Part shown: in pieces, positions 1-8,137 of the stretch
Position numbering within the stretch: the first letter of the stretch is position 1
Layout of the letters: each line of letters begins with the position of its first letter
Source: Streptomyces sp. NBC_00258
Lineage (GTDB): Bacteria; Actinomycetota; Actinomycetes; Streptomycetales; Streptomycetaceae
DNA: 64,000 nt
Direction: 5' to 3'
Assembly (NCBI RefSeq): GCF_036182465.1
Contig: NZ_CP108081.1
Coordinates: 2,790,001 to 2,854,000 of the forward strand
Made by a program: the position numbers and the translations under genes
The notes under the pieces: model-generated
What the model saw: the letters and a program-made list of their open reading frames with translations, nothing else
What the model was told of the DNA's origin: nothing
The model's database searches: none

Positions 1-1
1 G

Positions 2-2179
2 GAGCGGCGCACGGCGATCCTCGACTCGGTGCGCGAGCAGGGCAAGCTCACCGACGAGCTGGCGGCGCAGATCCGTGGCGCCGAGACCAAGGCGCGGCTG
101 GAGGACATCTACCTGCCGTTCAAGCCGAAGCGGCGCACGAAGGCCCAGATCGCCCGTGAGGCGGGCCTGGAGCCGCTGGCCGAGGGGCTGCTCGGCGACC
201 CGTCCGTCGACCCGCTCGCCGCGGCCACGGCCTTCGTGGACGCCGACAAGGGCGTCGCCGACCCGCAGGCCGCCCTGGACGGCGCCCGCGCGATCCTCAC
301 CGAGCGGTTCTCGGAGGACGCCGACCTGATCGGCGAGCTGCGCGAGCGCATGTGGGTGCGGGGCCGGCTGGCCGCCAAGGTGAAGGACGGCAAGGAGGAG
401 GCGGGCGCCAAGTTCGCCGACTACTTCGACTTCGCCGAGCCCTTCACCGACCTGCCCTCGCACCGCATCCTCGCCATGCTGCGCGGCGAGAAGGAAGAGG
501 TCCTGGAACTCGTCCTGGAGCCCGAGGAGCCCTCCGAACAGCCCGGCCCGTCCTCGTACGAGGGGATCGTCGCCCACCGTTTCGGGATCGCCGAGCGCGG
601 GCGTCCCGCCGACAAGTGGCTGACGGACACGGTCCGTTGGGCCTGGCGCACCCGGCTGCTCGTCCACCTCGGCATCGACATGCGGATGCGGCTGCGGACG
701 GCCGCCGAGGACGAGGCGGTCAACGTCTTCGCGGCGAACCTCCGCGACCTGCTGCTCGCCGCCCCGGCGGGCACGCGCTCCACGCTGGGCCTCGACCCGG
801 GTTTCCGTACGGGCGTGAAGGTGGCCGTGGTCGACGCGACCGGCAAGGTCGTCGCCACGGACGTCATCTACCCGCACGTCCCGGCGAACAAGTGGGACGA
901 GGCCATCGCCAAGCTCGCCCGGCTCGCCAAGGAGCACGCGGTCGAGCTGATCTCCATCGGCAACGGCACGGCGTCCCGCGAGACGGACAAGCTCGCCGGT
1001 GAACTCATCGCCAAGCACCCGGAGTTGAAGCTCACGAAGGTGATGGTGTCGGAGGCCGGCGCGTCCGTGTACTCGGCGTCGGCGTTCGCCTCGGCGGAGC
1101 TGCCCGGCATGGACGTGTCGCTGCGCGGCGCCGTCTCCATCGCCCGCCGTCTGCAGGACCCGCTCGCCGAGCTGGTCAAGATCGACCCGAAGTCGATCGG
1201 CGTCGGCCAGTACCAGCACGACCTGTCCGAGGTGAAGCTCTCGCGCTCCCTCGACGCGGTCGTGGAGGACTGTGTGAACGGCGTGGGCGTGGACGTGAAC
1301 ACGGCCTCGGCCCCGCTGCTCTCCCGGGTCTCCGGCATCACCTCAGGACTCGCCGAGAACATCGTGGCGCACCGCGACTCGAACGGCCCCTTCACCTCGC
1401 GCACGGCGCTGAAGAACGTGGCACGGCTCGGCCCCAAGGCGTACGAGCAGTGCGCGGGCTTCCTGCGGATCCGTGGCGGTGACGACCCGTTGGACGCGTC
1501 GAGCGTGCACCCCGAGGCGTATCCCGTGGTGCGGCGGATGGTGAAGACGGCGGGCAGCGAGGTCGCCTCGCTGGTCGGCAACACGAGTGTGCTGCGGTCT
1601 CTGAGGCCGGACGACTTCGTGGACGAGACCTTCGGTCTGCCGACCGTGACCGACATCCTGAAGGAGCTTGAGAAGCCGGGGCGCGACCCGCGGCCCGCCT
1701 TCAAGACGGCCACCTTCAAGGACGGTGTGGAGAAGATCTCCGACCTGGCCCCCGGGATGGTGCTCGAAGGGGTCGTGACGAACGTTGCCGCCTTCGGTGC
1801 CTTCGTGGACGTCGGCGTCCATCAGGACGGTCTGGTGCACGTGTCCGCGATGTCCAAGACGTTCGTGAAGGACCCGCGGGACGTGGTGAAGTCCGGTGAC
1901 ATCGTCAAGGTGAAGGTTCTTGAGGTCGACATCCCGCGCAAGCGGATCTCGCTGACGCTGCGCCTCGACGACGAGGCGGCGGCCCCCGGTGAGGGGCGCC
2001 AGGACCGGCCTCAGCGGGGTGGGCGGCCGCCTCAGCAGCGGGACCGGCAGCCCCGCCAGGGTGGCGCCCGTGCCGGTGGTGGCGGGGGTTCCCGCCAGGC
2101 GCCTCCGCCCGCCAACAGCGCGATGGCTGACGCGCTTCGGCGCGCGGGGCTTGCCGACCCGAAAAAGGGCAAGCGCTGA
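2..2179 (+). CDS. tex: Tex-family RNA-binding protein (5' end outside window)
   Basis: The reading frame is open from the first bases, so the start codon lies upstream and only the C-terminal 725 or so residues are present. The order of parts is that of Tex/YhgF: helical N-terminal region, a YqgF/RNase H-like core (GLDPGFRTGVKVAVVD around position 790), helix-hairpin-helix segments (NGVGVDVNTASAPLL, then RHRDSNGPF-type and LGPKAYEQCAGFLRIR around 1280-1480), and a C-terminal S1 RNA-binding domain (GMVLEGVVTNVAAFGAFVDV, about 1755-1960). A low-complexity Arg/Gly/Gln tail follows. Tex is a cytoplasmic nucleic-acid-binding factor tied to transcription and RNA turnover; its exact role in Streptomyces is not settled. 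It converges on the next ABC-F gene across a hairpin repeat. Confidence 0.95.
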   Translation, partial: ERRTAILDSVREQGKLTDELAAQIRGAETKARLEDIYLPFKPKRRTKAQIAREAGLEPLAEGLLGDPSVDPLAAATAFVDADKGVADPQAALDGARAILTERFSEDADLIGELRERMWVRGRLAAKVKDGKEEAGAKFADYFDFAEPFTDLPSHRILAMLRGEKEEVLELVLEPEEPSEQPGPSSYEGIVAHRFGIAERGRPADKWLTDTVRWAWRTRLLVHLGIDMRMRLRTAAEDEAVNVFAANLRDLLLAAPAGTRSTLGLDPGFRTGVKVAVVDATGKVVATDVIYPHVPANKWDEAIAKLARLAKEHAVELISIGNGTASRETDKLAGELIAKHPELKLTKVMVSEAGASVYSASAFASAELPGMDVSLRGAVSIARRLQDPLAELVKIDPKSIGVGQYQHDLSEVKLSRSLDAVVEDCVNGVGVDVNTASAPLLSRVSGITSGLAENIVAHRDSNGPFTSRTALKNVARLGPKAYEQCAGFLRIRGGDDPLDASSVHPEAYPVVRRMVKTAGSEVASLVGNTSVLRSLRPDDFVDETFGLPTVTDILKELEKPGRDPRPAFKTATFKDGVEKISDLAPGMVLEGVVTNVAAFGAFVDVGVHQDGLVHVSAMSKTFVKDPRDVVKSGDIVKVKVLEVDIPRKRISLTLRLDDEAAAPGEGRQDRPQRGGRPPQQRDRQPRQGGARAGGGGGSRQAPPPANSAMADALRRAGLADPKKGKR

Positions 2180-2215
2180 TCGCTGGGGGCGCGTGGTGGA
2201 ACTGCGGGTGGATCG

Positions 2216-2255
2216 TGGCTGGTCGCGCAGTTCCCCGCGCCCCTTTCGGGGCGCG
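2216..2255 (+). repeat. Copy 1 of GCGCAGTTCCCCGCGCCCC intergenic element
   Basis: Core GCGCAGTTCCCCGCGCCCC is followed by a short hairpin (CGCGCCCC, loop TTTC region, GGGGCGCG). It lies between the convergent ends of tex and the ABC-F gene and may act as a bidirectional terminator. Similar copies occur eight more times in this window. Confidence 0.8.
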
Positions 2256-2270
2256 CCTGCGCGGCGCCCG

Positions 2271-3911
2271 CTAGCGCTCCGTCACCTTGCCCGCCGCCAC
2301 CTCCAGGCGGCGGGTCGTGTGGACCGCGTCCAGCATTCTGCGGTCGTGGGTGACCAGGAGCAGCGTGCCCTCGTACGAGTCGAGGGCCGACTCCAGTTGC
2401 TCGATGGCCGGCAGGTCGAGGTGGTTCGTCGGCTCGTCGAGGACGAGGAGGTTGACGCCTCGGCCCTGGAGGAGGGCAAGGGCTGAGCGGGTGCGTTCGC
2501 CCGGGGAGAGCGTGGCGGCCGGGCGCAGGACGTGTTCCGCCTTGAGGCCGAACTTGGCCAGCAGGGTGCGGAGTTCGGCGGGCTCGGTGTCGGGGACGGC
2601 CGCGGAGAAGGCGTCGATCAGTGCCTCCGGGCCGTGGAACAGCTTGCGGGCCTGGTCGACCTCGCCGACGATCACGCCGGAGCCGAGAGTGACGTGGCCG
2701 GAGTCCAGGGGCACCCGGCCGAGCAGGGCCCCGAGCAGGGTCGACTTGCCCGCGCCGTTCGCGCCGGTGACGGCGACCCGGTCCGCCCAGTCGATCTGGA
2801 GCGTGGCCGGGCCGAAGTCGAAGTCGCCCCGTCGGACCTCGGCGTCCCGCAGGGTGGCGACCACGGCGCCGGACCGCGGGGCGGCCGCGATCTCCATCCG
2901 CAGTTCCCACTCCTTGCGCGGCTCGTCCACCACGTCGAGCCGTTCGATCATGCGCTGGGTCTGCCGGGCCTTCGCGGCCTGCTTCTCGCTGGCCTCGCTG
3001 CGGAACTTGCGGCCGATCTTGTCGTTGTCGTTGTTCGCCTTGCGCCGGGCGTTCTTGACGCCCTTGTCCATCCAGGAGCGCTGCATCTGGGCCCGCCCTT
3101 CGAGCGCGGTCCGCTTGTCGGCGTACTCCTCGAATTCGTCGCGGGCGTGCCTGCGGGCGACGTCCCGCTCCTCCAGATAGGCCTCGTAGCCGCCGCCGTA
3201 CAGCTTGATCTGCTGCTGGACGAGGTCGAGTTCGAGGACCTTGGTGACCGTGCGGGTGAGGAACTCACGGTCGTGGCTGACGACGACCGTGCCCGCGCGC
3301 AGGCCGGAGACGAAGCGTTCGAGGCGCTCCAGGCCGTCCAGGTCGAGGTCGTTGGTCGGCTCGTCGAGCAGGAACACGTCGTAGCGGGAGAGGAGGAGGG
3401 AGGCGAGTCCTGCGCGGGCCGCCTGGCCGCCGGAGAGGGCGGTCATGGGGTGGTCAAGGCCGACGGCAAGGCCGAGCGAGTCGGCGACCTCCTCGGCCCG
3501 CTCGTCGAGGTCGGCACCGCCGAGGTCGAGCCAACGCTCCAGGCTGGTCGAGTACGCGTCGTCCGAGCCCGGTGCCCCGTCGACGAGCGCCTGCGTGGCC
3601 TCGTCCATCAACCGCTGGGCCTCGGTGACGCCCGTGCGGCGCGCCAGGAAGTCCCGGACGGTCTCACCGGGCCGGCGCTCCGGCTCCTGCGGCAGATGGC
3701 CGACGGTCGCGGCCGGCGGGGAGAGCCGCAGCTCGCCCTCCTCGGGTGTGAGCAGCCCGGCGAGCATCCGCAGGAGGGTGGACTTGCCCGCGCCGTTGGC
3801 ACCGACGAGACCGATCACGTCGCCGGGCGCGACGACGAGGTCGAGCCCGGAGAAGAGCGAGCGGTCGCCGTGGCCGGCGGCGAGGTTCTTGGCGACGAGG
3901 GTGGCAGTCAT
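2271..3911 (-). CDS. ABC-F family ATPase (duplicated ATP-binding cassettes, soluble)
   Basis: This 546-aa protein has two ATP-binding cassettes and no membrane segments, the ABC-F arrangement. Cassette 1 has Walker A GANGAGKSTLL, signature LSGGQAARAGL and Walker B FLLDEPTNDLDL. Cassette 2 has GANGAGKSTLLGAL, a variant signature LSPGERTRSAL and LLVLDEPTNHLDL. A charged linker between them (residues about 230-320, rich in Arg/Lys) matches the P-site tRNA interaction motif region. ABC-F proteins act on the ribosome, either as translation factors or as antibiotic-resistance proteins; the sequence does not decide which. The ATG at 3911 has no clear Shine-Dalgarno. A TAGGAT -10-like box ends 9 nt before it, so a leaderless mRNA is possible. 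Confidence 0.93.
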   Translation of the reverse strand: MTATLVAKNLAAGHGDRSLFSGLDLVVAPGDVIGLVGANGAGKSTLLRMLAGLLTPEEGELRLSPPAATVGHLPQEPERRPGETVRDFLARRTGVTEAQRLMDEATQALVDGAPGSDDAYSTSLERWLDLGGADLDERAEEVADSLGLAVGLDHPMTALSGGQAARAGLASLLLSRYDVFLLDEPTNDLDLDGLERLERFVSGLRAGTVVVSHDREFLTRTVTKVLELDLVQQQIKLYGGGYEAYLEERDVARRHARDEFEEYADKRTALEGRAQMQRSWMDKGVKNARRKANNDNDKIGRKFRSEASEKQAAKARQTQRMIERLDVVDEPRKEWELRMEIAAAPRSGAVVATLRDAEVRRGDFDFGPATLQIDWADRVAVTGANGAGKSTLLGALLGRVPLDSGHVTLGSGVIVGEVDQARKLFHGPEALIDAFSAAVPDTEPAELRTLLAKFGLKAEHVLRPAATLSPGERTRSALALLQGRGVNLLVLDEPTNHLDLPAIEQLESALDSYEGTLLLVTHDRRMLDAVHTTRRLEVAAGKVTER

Positions 3912-3926
3912 CAGAGGGCGATCCTA
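3912..3926 (-). promoter_or_regulatory. Possible leaderless -10 box for ABC-F gene
   Basis: On the minus strand TAGGAT (3926-3921) sits 9 nt before the ATG and there is no purine-rich ribosome site. No good -35 hexamer is visible at the usual spacing, so this is tentative. Confidence 0.35.
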
Positions 3927-4002
3927 ATCGCCCGGACACACGCGACCGCCCTCGGTTTTTCGCGCACGCCGGCGCCCCGGCGCCGGTACGCCGTTGCCCC
4001 GG

Positions 4003-4074
4003 TCCCGGAGCGCCGACATCGCGGACTCCCGGAGCGCCGGTGCCGCGGACTCCCGGAGCGCGGATGTCGGGGTC
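4003..4074. repeat. 24-bp tandem repeat, nearly three copies
   Basis: Units begin TCCCGGAGCGC at 4003, 4027 and 4051. The first two units are a full 24 bp and end in GCGGAC; the third diverges after about 12 bp. The array lies in the 205-bp gap between the ABC-F start and the stop of the next minus-strand gene. No gene is seen here. Confidence 0.8.
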
Positions 4075-4116
4075 CCGGCCGCGCCGATGTCGGGGGCTCC
4101 CTGCGCGCCCGGGGGT

Positions 4117-5136
4117 TCAGCGCACCATCGCCTCCACCAGCACGCCCCCCGATGTCCGCGCCACGATGAACGACTCCCCCTTCGTGGCCTTCGCGTCCAG
4201 CGCGAGCCGGTGGCGGCCCGCTTCCAGGACGCCGTCGAAGACCTCGTACATGTGCGTGCGGTAGAGGCGGTCCAGTCGGTACGCGGTCAGCTGGACCCGG
4301 CAGGTGGAGGTGACCTCGACGCCCGCCTCGCCGTCGGCGGCGACCAGCCGGGTCAGTCGGCGCTGTTCCTCGGGGCTGCGGTCCAGGGCGTTCTCTATCT
4401 GGGCGACCAGGAGCGGGACGATCGGGGCCAGGCCCTCGACGTACGCGACGTCGGCGCCCGCGTGCTCGAAGGACTGCCGTACGGCGGCACGTTCCTGCTC
4501 GGTGACCGCGCGGCCGAAGGCGACGGCACCGTACGTGCGCAGTTCGTCGGCGGAGATGTCGGTGGCGTCCTGGGCGGTCTCAGCACCGATGCCGATGATG
4601 CGCAGGGCGGCGGCGAGTTTGGCCAGGACGGCTGCCCTGGCGCCGATGAGCAGGACCCTGCGGCGCTCGCCCGCGGTGCCGGTGAGCAGCGAGCCCAGGG
4701 CGGCGCGGTACTGCTCGCCGTGGAAGAGGAACGGGCCGATGCCGTGATAGCCGTTCCGCTCCAGATCCGCGTGCTCGTCGGTCTGCCAGGCGAAGTCGCG
4801 CCATACGTAGTCGTCGCCGTGCCGTTCGATCGCGGCGGTCACGGCGCCGCACCCGAGGTCCTCGCACTCGGGGCAGCCGTAGATGACGTACCGGCCGCCC
4901 TCCAGCGGGGCGTCGGCTTCCAGGAGGAGACTGCGTACCTGTGCGGTGAAGATCGCGGGCGGTACGTCGGAGGCTAGGGGGGACACGGCGTCGAGGTCGG
5001 AGAGCTGGTACAGCAGCGGGCGTCCGTCGACGATGAAGTCGACGAAATCCCGGTGCGCTTGGTAGTCACCGTTGGCAAGGACTCCACCGGCACGCATCGC
5101 CGGTGCCAGGCCGAAGGTCGCGTACTCGGCAGACAT
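4117..5136 (-). CDS. Conserved protein of unknown function
   Basis: This 339-aa cytoplasmic-looking protein has no signal peptide. I chose the start MSAEYATFGL at 5136; an in-frame upstream ATG-proximal extension to 5178 would run into the divergent promoter. The middle holds CPECEDLGCG (around residues 90-100), a CxxC plus extra Cys that could bind metal. Next comes DYVWRDFAWQTDEH, then a segment resembling a Rossmann-like half (VLLIGARAAVLAKLAAAL) and LTRLVAADGE near the C terminus. I do not recognise the family with confidence. It is divergent from the D-amino-acid oxidase gene with only 66 bp between starts, so the two may share regulation. Confidence 0.8.
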   Translation of the reverse strand: MSAEYATFGLAPAMRAGGVLANGDYQAHRDFVDFIVDGRPLLYQLSDLDAVSPLASDVPPAIFTAQVRSLLLEADAPLEGGRYVIYGCPECEDLGCGAVTAAIERHGDDYVWRDFAWQTDEHADLERNGYHGIGPFLFHGEQYRAALGSLLTGTAGERRRVLLIGARAAVLAKLAAALRIIGIGAETAQDATDISADELRTYGAVAFGRAVTEQERAAVRQSFEHAGADVAYVEGLAPIVPLLVAQIENALDRSPEEQRRLTRLVAADGEAGVEVTSTCRVQLTAYRLDRLYRTHMYEVFDGVLEAGRHRLALDAKATKGESFIVARTSGGVLVEAMVR

Positions 5137-5167
5137 GTTGTGAGTATCCCCAGAGTGAGCGCTGTCT

Positions 5168-5202
5168 GAGCACGGCATGACACATTCCGCTACCGTCCCC
5201 GC
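5168..5202 (+). promoter_or_regulatory. Promoter for leaderless D-amino-acid oxidase mRNA
   Basis: TACCGT at 5191-5196 fits the actinomycete -10 pattern TANNNT and ends 6 nt before the GTG start at 5203. No Shine-Dalgarno exists between them, so the mRNA probably starts at or next to the GTG. The -35 region is weak. Confidence 0.45.
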
Positions 5203-6162
5203 GTGACGAGGGATCGAAGCAGTGACGTGATCGTGGTCGGCAGCGGGGTCATAGGACTGACGACGGCCGTCGTTCTGGCCGAGAGCGGCAGGCGGGTGCG
5301 GGTCTGGACGCGGGAGCCCGCCGAGGGAACCACCTCGGCGGTTGCGGGCGCGCTGTGGTGGCCGTACAGCGTCGAGCCCCTTGAACTCGCCCGCGCGTGG
5401 GCCCTGGAGTCACTGTCCGTGTACGAGGAGTTGGCGGCGCGGTCCGACGAGACGGGCGTACGCATGGTCGAGGGCGTACTGGGTGGGGCGCGGCTGGACG
5501 AGCACGGGCCGTGGGCCGGCGCTCGGCTGCCGGGGCTTCGGGCGTCCACGCCCGAGGAGTACGCGGGTACGGGGCTGTGGGCCCGGCTGCCGTTGATCGA
5601 CATGCCGGTGCAGTTGCGGTGGCTGCGCGAGCGGTTCCTGCGGGCGGGCGGGACGGTCGAGGTGCGTGCCGTGGCGGATCTCGCCGAGGCGGAGGCGGCG
5701 GCGCCGGTGGTCGTCAACTGTGCGGGGTTGGGCGCCCGGGAGCTCGTACCGGATCCTGCGGTTCGGCCGGTGCGGGGGCAGCTCGTGATCGTGGAGAACC
5801 CGGGATTGCGTAGCTGGCTCGTTTCGACCGACTCCGTCGCCGGGACGACCACCTATCTCTTTCCGCAGCCTGACCGGTTGGTCCTGGGCGGGACGAGCGA
5901 CGAGGACGAGTGGTCGCTGACGCCTGATCCGGAGGTGGCCGCGCGGATCGTGGAGCGGTGTGCGCGGTTTCGGCCCGCGGTGGCGCGGGCTCGGGTGTTG
6001 GGCCATCGGGTCGGGTTGCGGCCTTCCCGGCCGACGGTGCGGCTGGAGCGGGAAGTTCGGGACGGGGGTGGGGTGTTGGTGCACAACTATGGGCATGGTG
6101 GGGCGGGGGTGACTGTGGCTTGGGGGTGTGCGCGGGTTGCTGCCGGGCTCGCCTTTGGCTGA
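5203..6162 (+). CDS. D-amino-acid oxidase (FAD-dependent)
   Basis: This 319-aa flavoprotein oxidatively deaminates D-amino acids to 2-oxo acids, ammonia and H2O2. The N terminus has the FAD dinucleotide-binding fold VVGSGVIGLTTAVVLAESG. AGALWWPYSVEP follows at the position typical of the DAAO family. The C terminus VHNYGHGGAGVTVAWGCA matches the classical D-amino-acid oxidase signature (H-N-Y-G-x-G-G-x-G). Length is usual for bacterial DAAOs. There is no signal peptide. The GTG start is supported by a -10 box 6 nt upstream (leaderless). D-aspartate versus neutral D-amino-acid preference cannot be told from sequence alone. Confidence 0.92.
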   Translation: MTRDRSSDVIVVGSGVIGLTTAVVLAESGRRVRVWTREPAEGTTSAVAGALWWPYSVEPLELARAWALESLSVYEELAARSDETGVRMVEGVLGGARLDEHGPWAGARLPGLRASTPEEYAGTGLWARLPLIDMPVQLRWLRERFLRAGGTVEVRAVADLAEAEAAAPVVVNCAGLGARELVPDPAVRPVRGQLVIVENPGLRSWLVSTDSVAGTTTYLFPQPDRLVLGGTSDEDEWSLTPDPEVAARIVERCARFRPAVARARVLGHRVGLRPSRPTVRLEREVRDGGGVLVHNYGHGGAGVTVAWGCARVAAGLAFG

Positions 6163-6179
6163 GCCCGCGGTGGAGCGCG

Positions 6180-6215
6180 CCCTGCGGGGCGCCCTTCGAA
6201 GGGCGCCCCGCAGGG
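6180..6215. terminator. 36-bp perfect palindrome, terminator-like
   Basis: An uninterrupted palindrome with 18 bp per arm centred on TTCGAA starts 17 nt after the DAAO stop. It would form a very stable hairpin. There is no T-tract, as is common for Streptomyces terminators. Confidence 0.8.
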
Positions 6216-6244
6216 AGGGTCGTTCTTTGGCCGCGGGCCGGACG

Positions 6245-6273
6245 TGGCTGGTCGCGCAGTTCCCCGCGCCCCT
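6245..6273 (+). repeat. Copy 2 of GCGCAGTTCCCCGCGCCCC element
   Basis: TGGCTGGTCGCGCAGTTCCC and the rest of the core occur here without the trailing hairpin half. It lies between the convergent DAAO and BCCT genes. Confidence 0.75.
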
Positions 6274-6342
6274 AAATGCCAAAGACTCGCCCCGCCACCT
6301 TCGCCGGACCCTCAGCCGTGGCCCAGAACCCAGCCCGGCCGC

Positions 6343-8049
6343 TCAGCCGTGGTCGTGGCCCAGTGGGTCGCCCTCCGTTTCTGTGCCGGCGCCCGGGCCG
6401 ACCCTGATCTCGAATTCGCCGTCGTACTTCTTGTGGCCCTCGATCACGGCGAGCGAGACGGCCTCGGAGCCCATTTCGCGGCGGACGATGACGGGGTCCC
6501 TGCGCAGGTCGCGCATGAGGGAGATGCACATGCCGATCATCACGAGGACGAAGGGTGCGGCGGCCAGGATCGTGAGGTTCTGCAGGCCTTGGAGCGCGTT
6601 GCCCTCGGTGCCGACGAGCAGCATGATGGCAGCGACGGCTCCGGTGACCACGCCCCAGAACACGACGACGAAGCGGCCGGGTTCGAGGGCGCCCTTCTGG
6701 GAGAGCGTGCCCATCACGATGGACGCGGCGTCGGCGCCGGAGACGAAGAAGATGCCGACGAGGATCATCACGAGCAGGCTGGTCGCCGTCGCGATGGGGA
6801 ACTCCTGCAGGACGCCGAAGAGTTGGCCCTCGGGGGTCGACTCGCCACCGAGCGCGCCGCCCTCCTTCAGCTTCATCGCCGTACCGCCGAAGATCGCGAA
6901 CCAGACGAGACTGACGGTGCTGGGCACGAGGATGACGCCGCCGACGAACTGACGGATGGTGCGGCCGCGGCTGATGCGCGCGATGAACATGCCGACGAAG
7001 GGCGTCCAGGAGATCCACCAGGCCCAGTAGAAGACGGTCCAGCTGCCGAGCCAGTCCGCGACGCCCTCGCCGGTGCTGGCCTCGGTGCGGCCGGCCAGCT
7101 GCGGCAGGTCACCGAGGTAGGAGAAGACCGAGGTGGGCAGCAGGTCCAGGACGATGACCGTCGGGCCCGCGATGAACACGAAGACCGCGAGCACCAGGGC
7201 GAGCACCATGTTGATGTTGGACAGCCACTGGATGCCCTTCTCGATGCCCGAGATGGCCGAGGCGACGAACGCCACCGTCAGGACGGCGATGATCACGACG
7301 AGCAGACCGTCGCTCACCTTGTCCATCCAGTCCAGCTCGGTGAATCCGGAGCCGATCTGCAGGGCGCCGAGGCCCAGTGAGGCCGCGGAGCCGAAGACGG
7401 TGGCGATGATCGCGAGGACGTCGATGGCCCGGCCGACGCCGCCGTTCGCGTGCTTCTCCCCGATGAGCGGGGTGAAGACCGCGCTGATCGTCTGGCGGCG
7501 GCGCTTGCGGAAGGTGCTGTAGGCGATGGCGAGGCCGACCACCGCGTAGATCGCCCAGGGGTGCAGCGTCCAGTGGAAGAGGGTGGTGGCCATCGCCGTC
7601 TGCATGCGTTCCGCGGAGTCCGCGGGATCGGTTCCCGGTGGCGGGGTCGTGTAGTGGGAGAGCGGCTCGCTCACGCCGTAGAACATCAGGCCGATGCCCA
7701 TACCGGCGCTGAACATCATGGCGACCCAGGACACGGTCTTGAACTCGGGCTCCTCGCCCTCCGCGCCGAGGTGGATCCTGCCGTACCGGCTGATCGCGAG
7801 CCACAGTGCGAAGACCACAAAGCCCGAGGCGGCCAGCATGAAGCCCCAGCCGCCGTTGTGGATCAGGCCGCTGAGCATCTTGTCGGAGGCGCTCTTCAGG
7901 GAGTCGGTGCCGACCGATCCCCAGATCACGAAGGCCAGGGTGATGGCGGCGGTGACGCCGAACACCACCCAGTCGGTGTGCTGACCGGGGCCGCCGGGAA
8001 TGTCCGACGGACCTTCCCGGCCTCCCCTCTTCTTCAGGTCTTCAGTCAT
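6343..8049 (-). CDS. BCCT-family betaine/carnitine/choline transporter
   Basis: This 568-aa integral membrane protein has about 12 predicted hydrophobic segments. The Trp-rich BCCT signature is at mid-protein (FYWAWWISWTPFVGMFIARI) and a glycine-rich first transport helix is visible (MFSAGMGIGLMFYGVSEPL), which matches the Na+-coupled betaine-binding GMGIG segment. The family imports compatible solutes such as glycine betaine in response to osmotic stress, or choline. The C terminus is charged (FEIRVGPGAGTETEGDP), a region that senses osmolality in BetP. The ATG at 8049 is preferred over GTG 8058 because GGGGAAGG is correctly spaced before 8049 but abuts 8058. It stands alone. Confidence 0.93.
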   Translation of the reverse strand: MTEDLKKRGGREGPSDIPGGPGQHTDWVVFGVTAAITLAFVIWGSVGTDSLKSASDKMLSGLIHNGGWGFMLAASGFVVFALWLAISRYGRIHLGAEGEEPEFKTVSWVAMMFSAGMGIGLMFYGVSEPLSHYTTPPPGTDPADSAERMQTAMATTLFHWTLHPWAIYAVVGLAIAYSTFRKRRRQTISAVFTPLIGEKHANGGVGRAIDVLAIIATVFGSAASLGLGALQIGSGFTELDWMDKVSDGLLVVIIAVLTVAFVASAISGIEKGIQWLSNINMVLALVLAVFVFIAGPTVIVLDLLPTSVFSYLGDLPQLAGRTEASTGEGVADWLGSWTVFYWAWWISWTPFVGMFIARISRGRTIRQFVGGVILVPSTVSLVWFAIFGGTAMKLKEGGALGGESTPEGQLFGVLQEFPIATATSLLVMILVGIFFVSGADAASIVMGTLSQKGALEPGRFVVVFWGVVTGAVAAIMLLVGTEGNALQGLQNLTILAAAPFVLVMIGMCISLMRDLRRDPVIVRREMGSEAVSLAVIEGHKKYDGEFEIRVGPGAGTETEGDPLGHDHG

Positions 8050-8137
8050 CTGCGGCACCTTCCCCTGTAAAGCGTGGGTAAGCCATTTCCTCGTTATGCC
8101 CTACGACCTACCACAGGTGCTACAGATCTCACCCACC

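Noticed and set aside
4003..4074. CRISPR-like repeat
   Set aside because: Units are adjacent without unique spacers and there are no cas genes.
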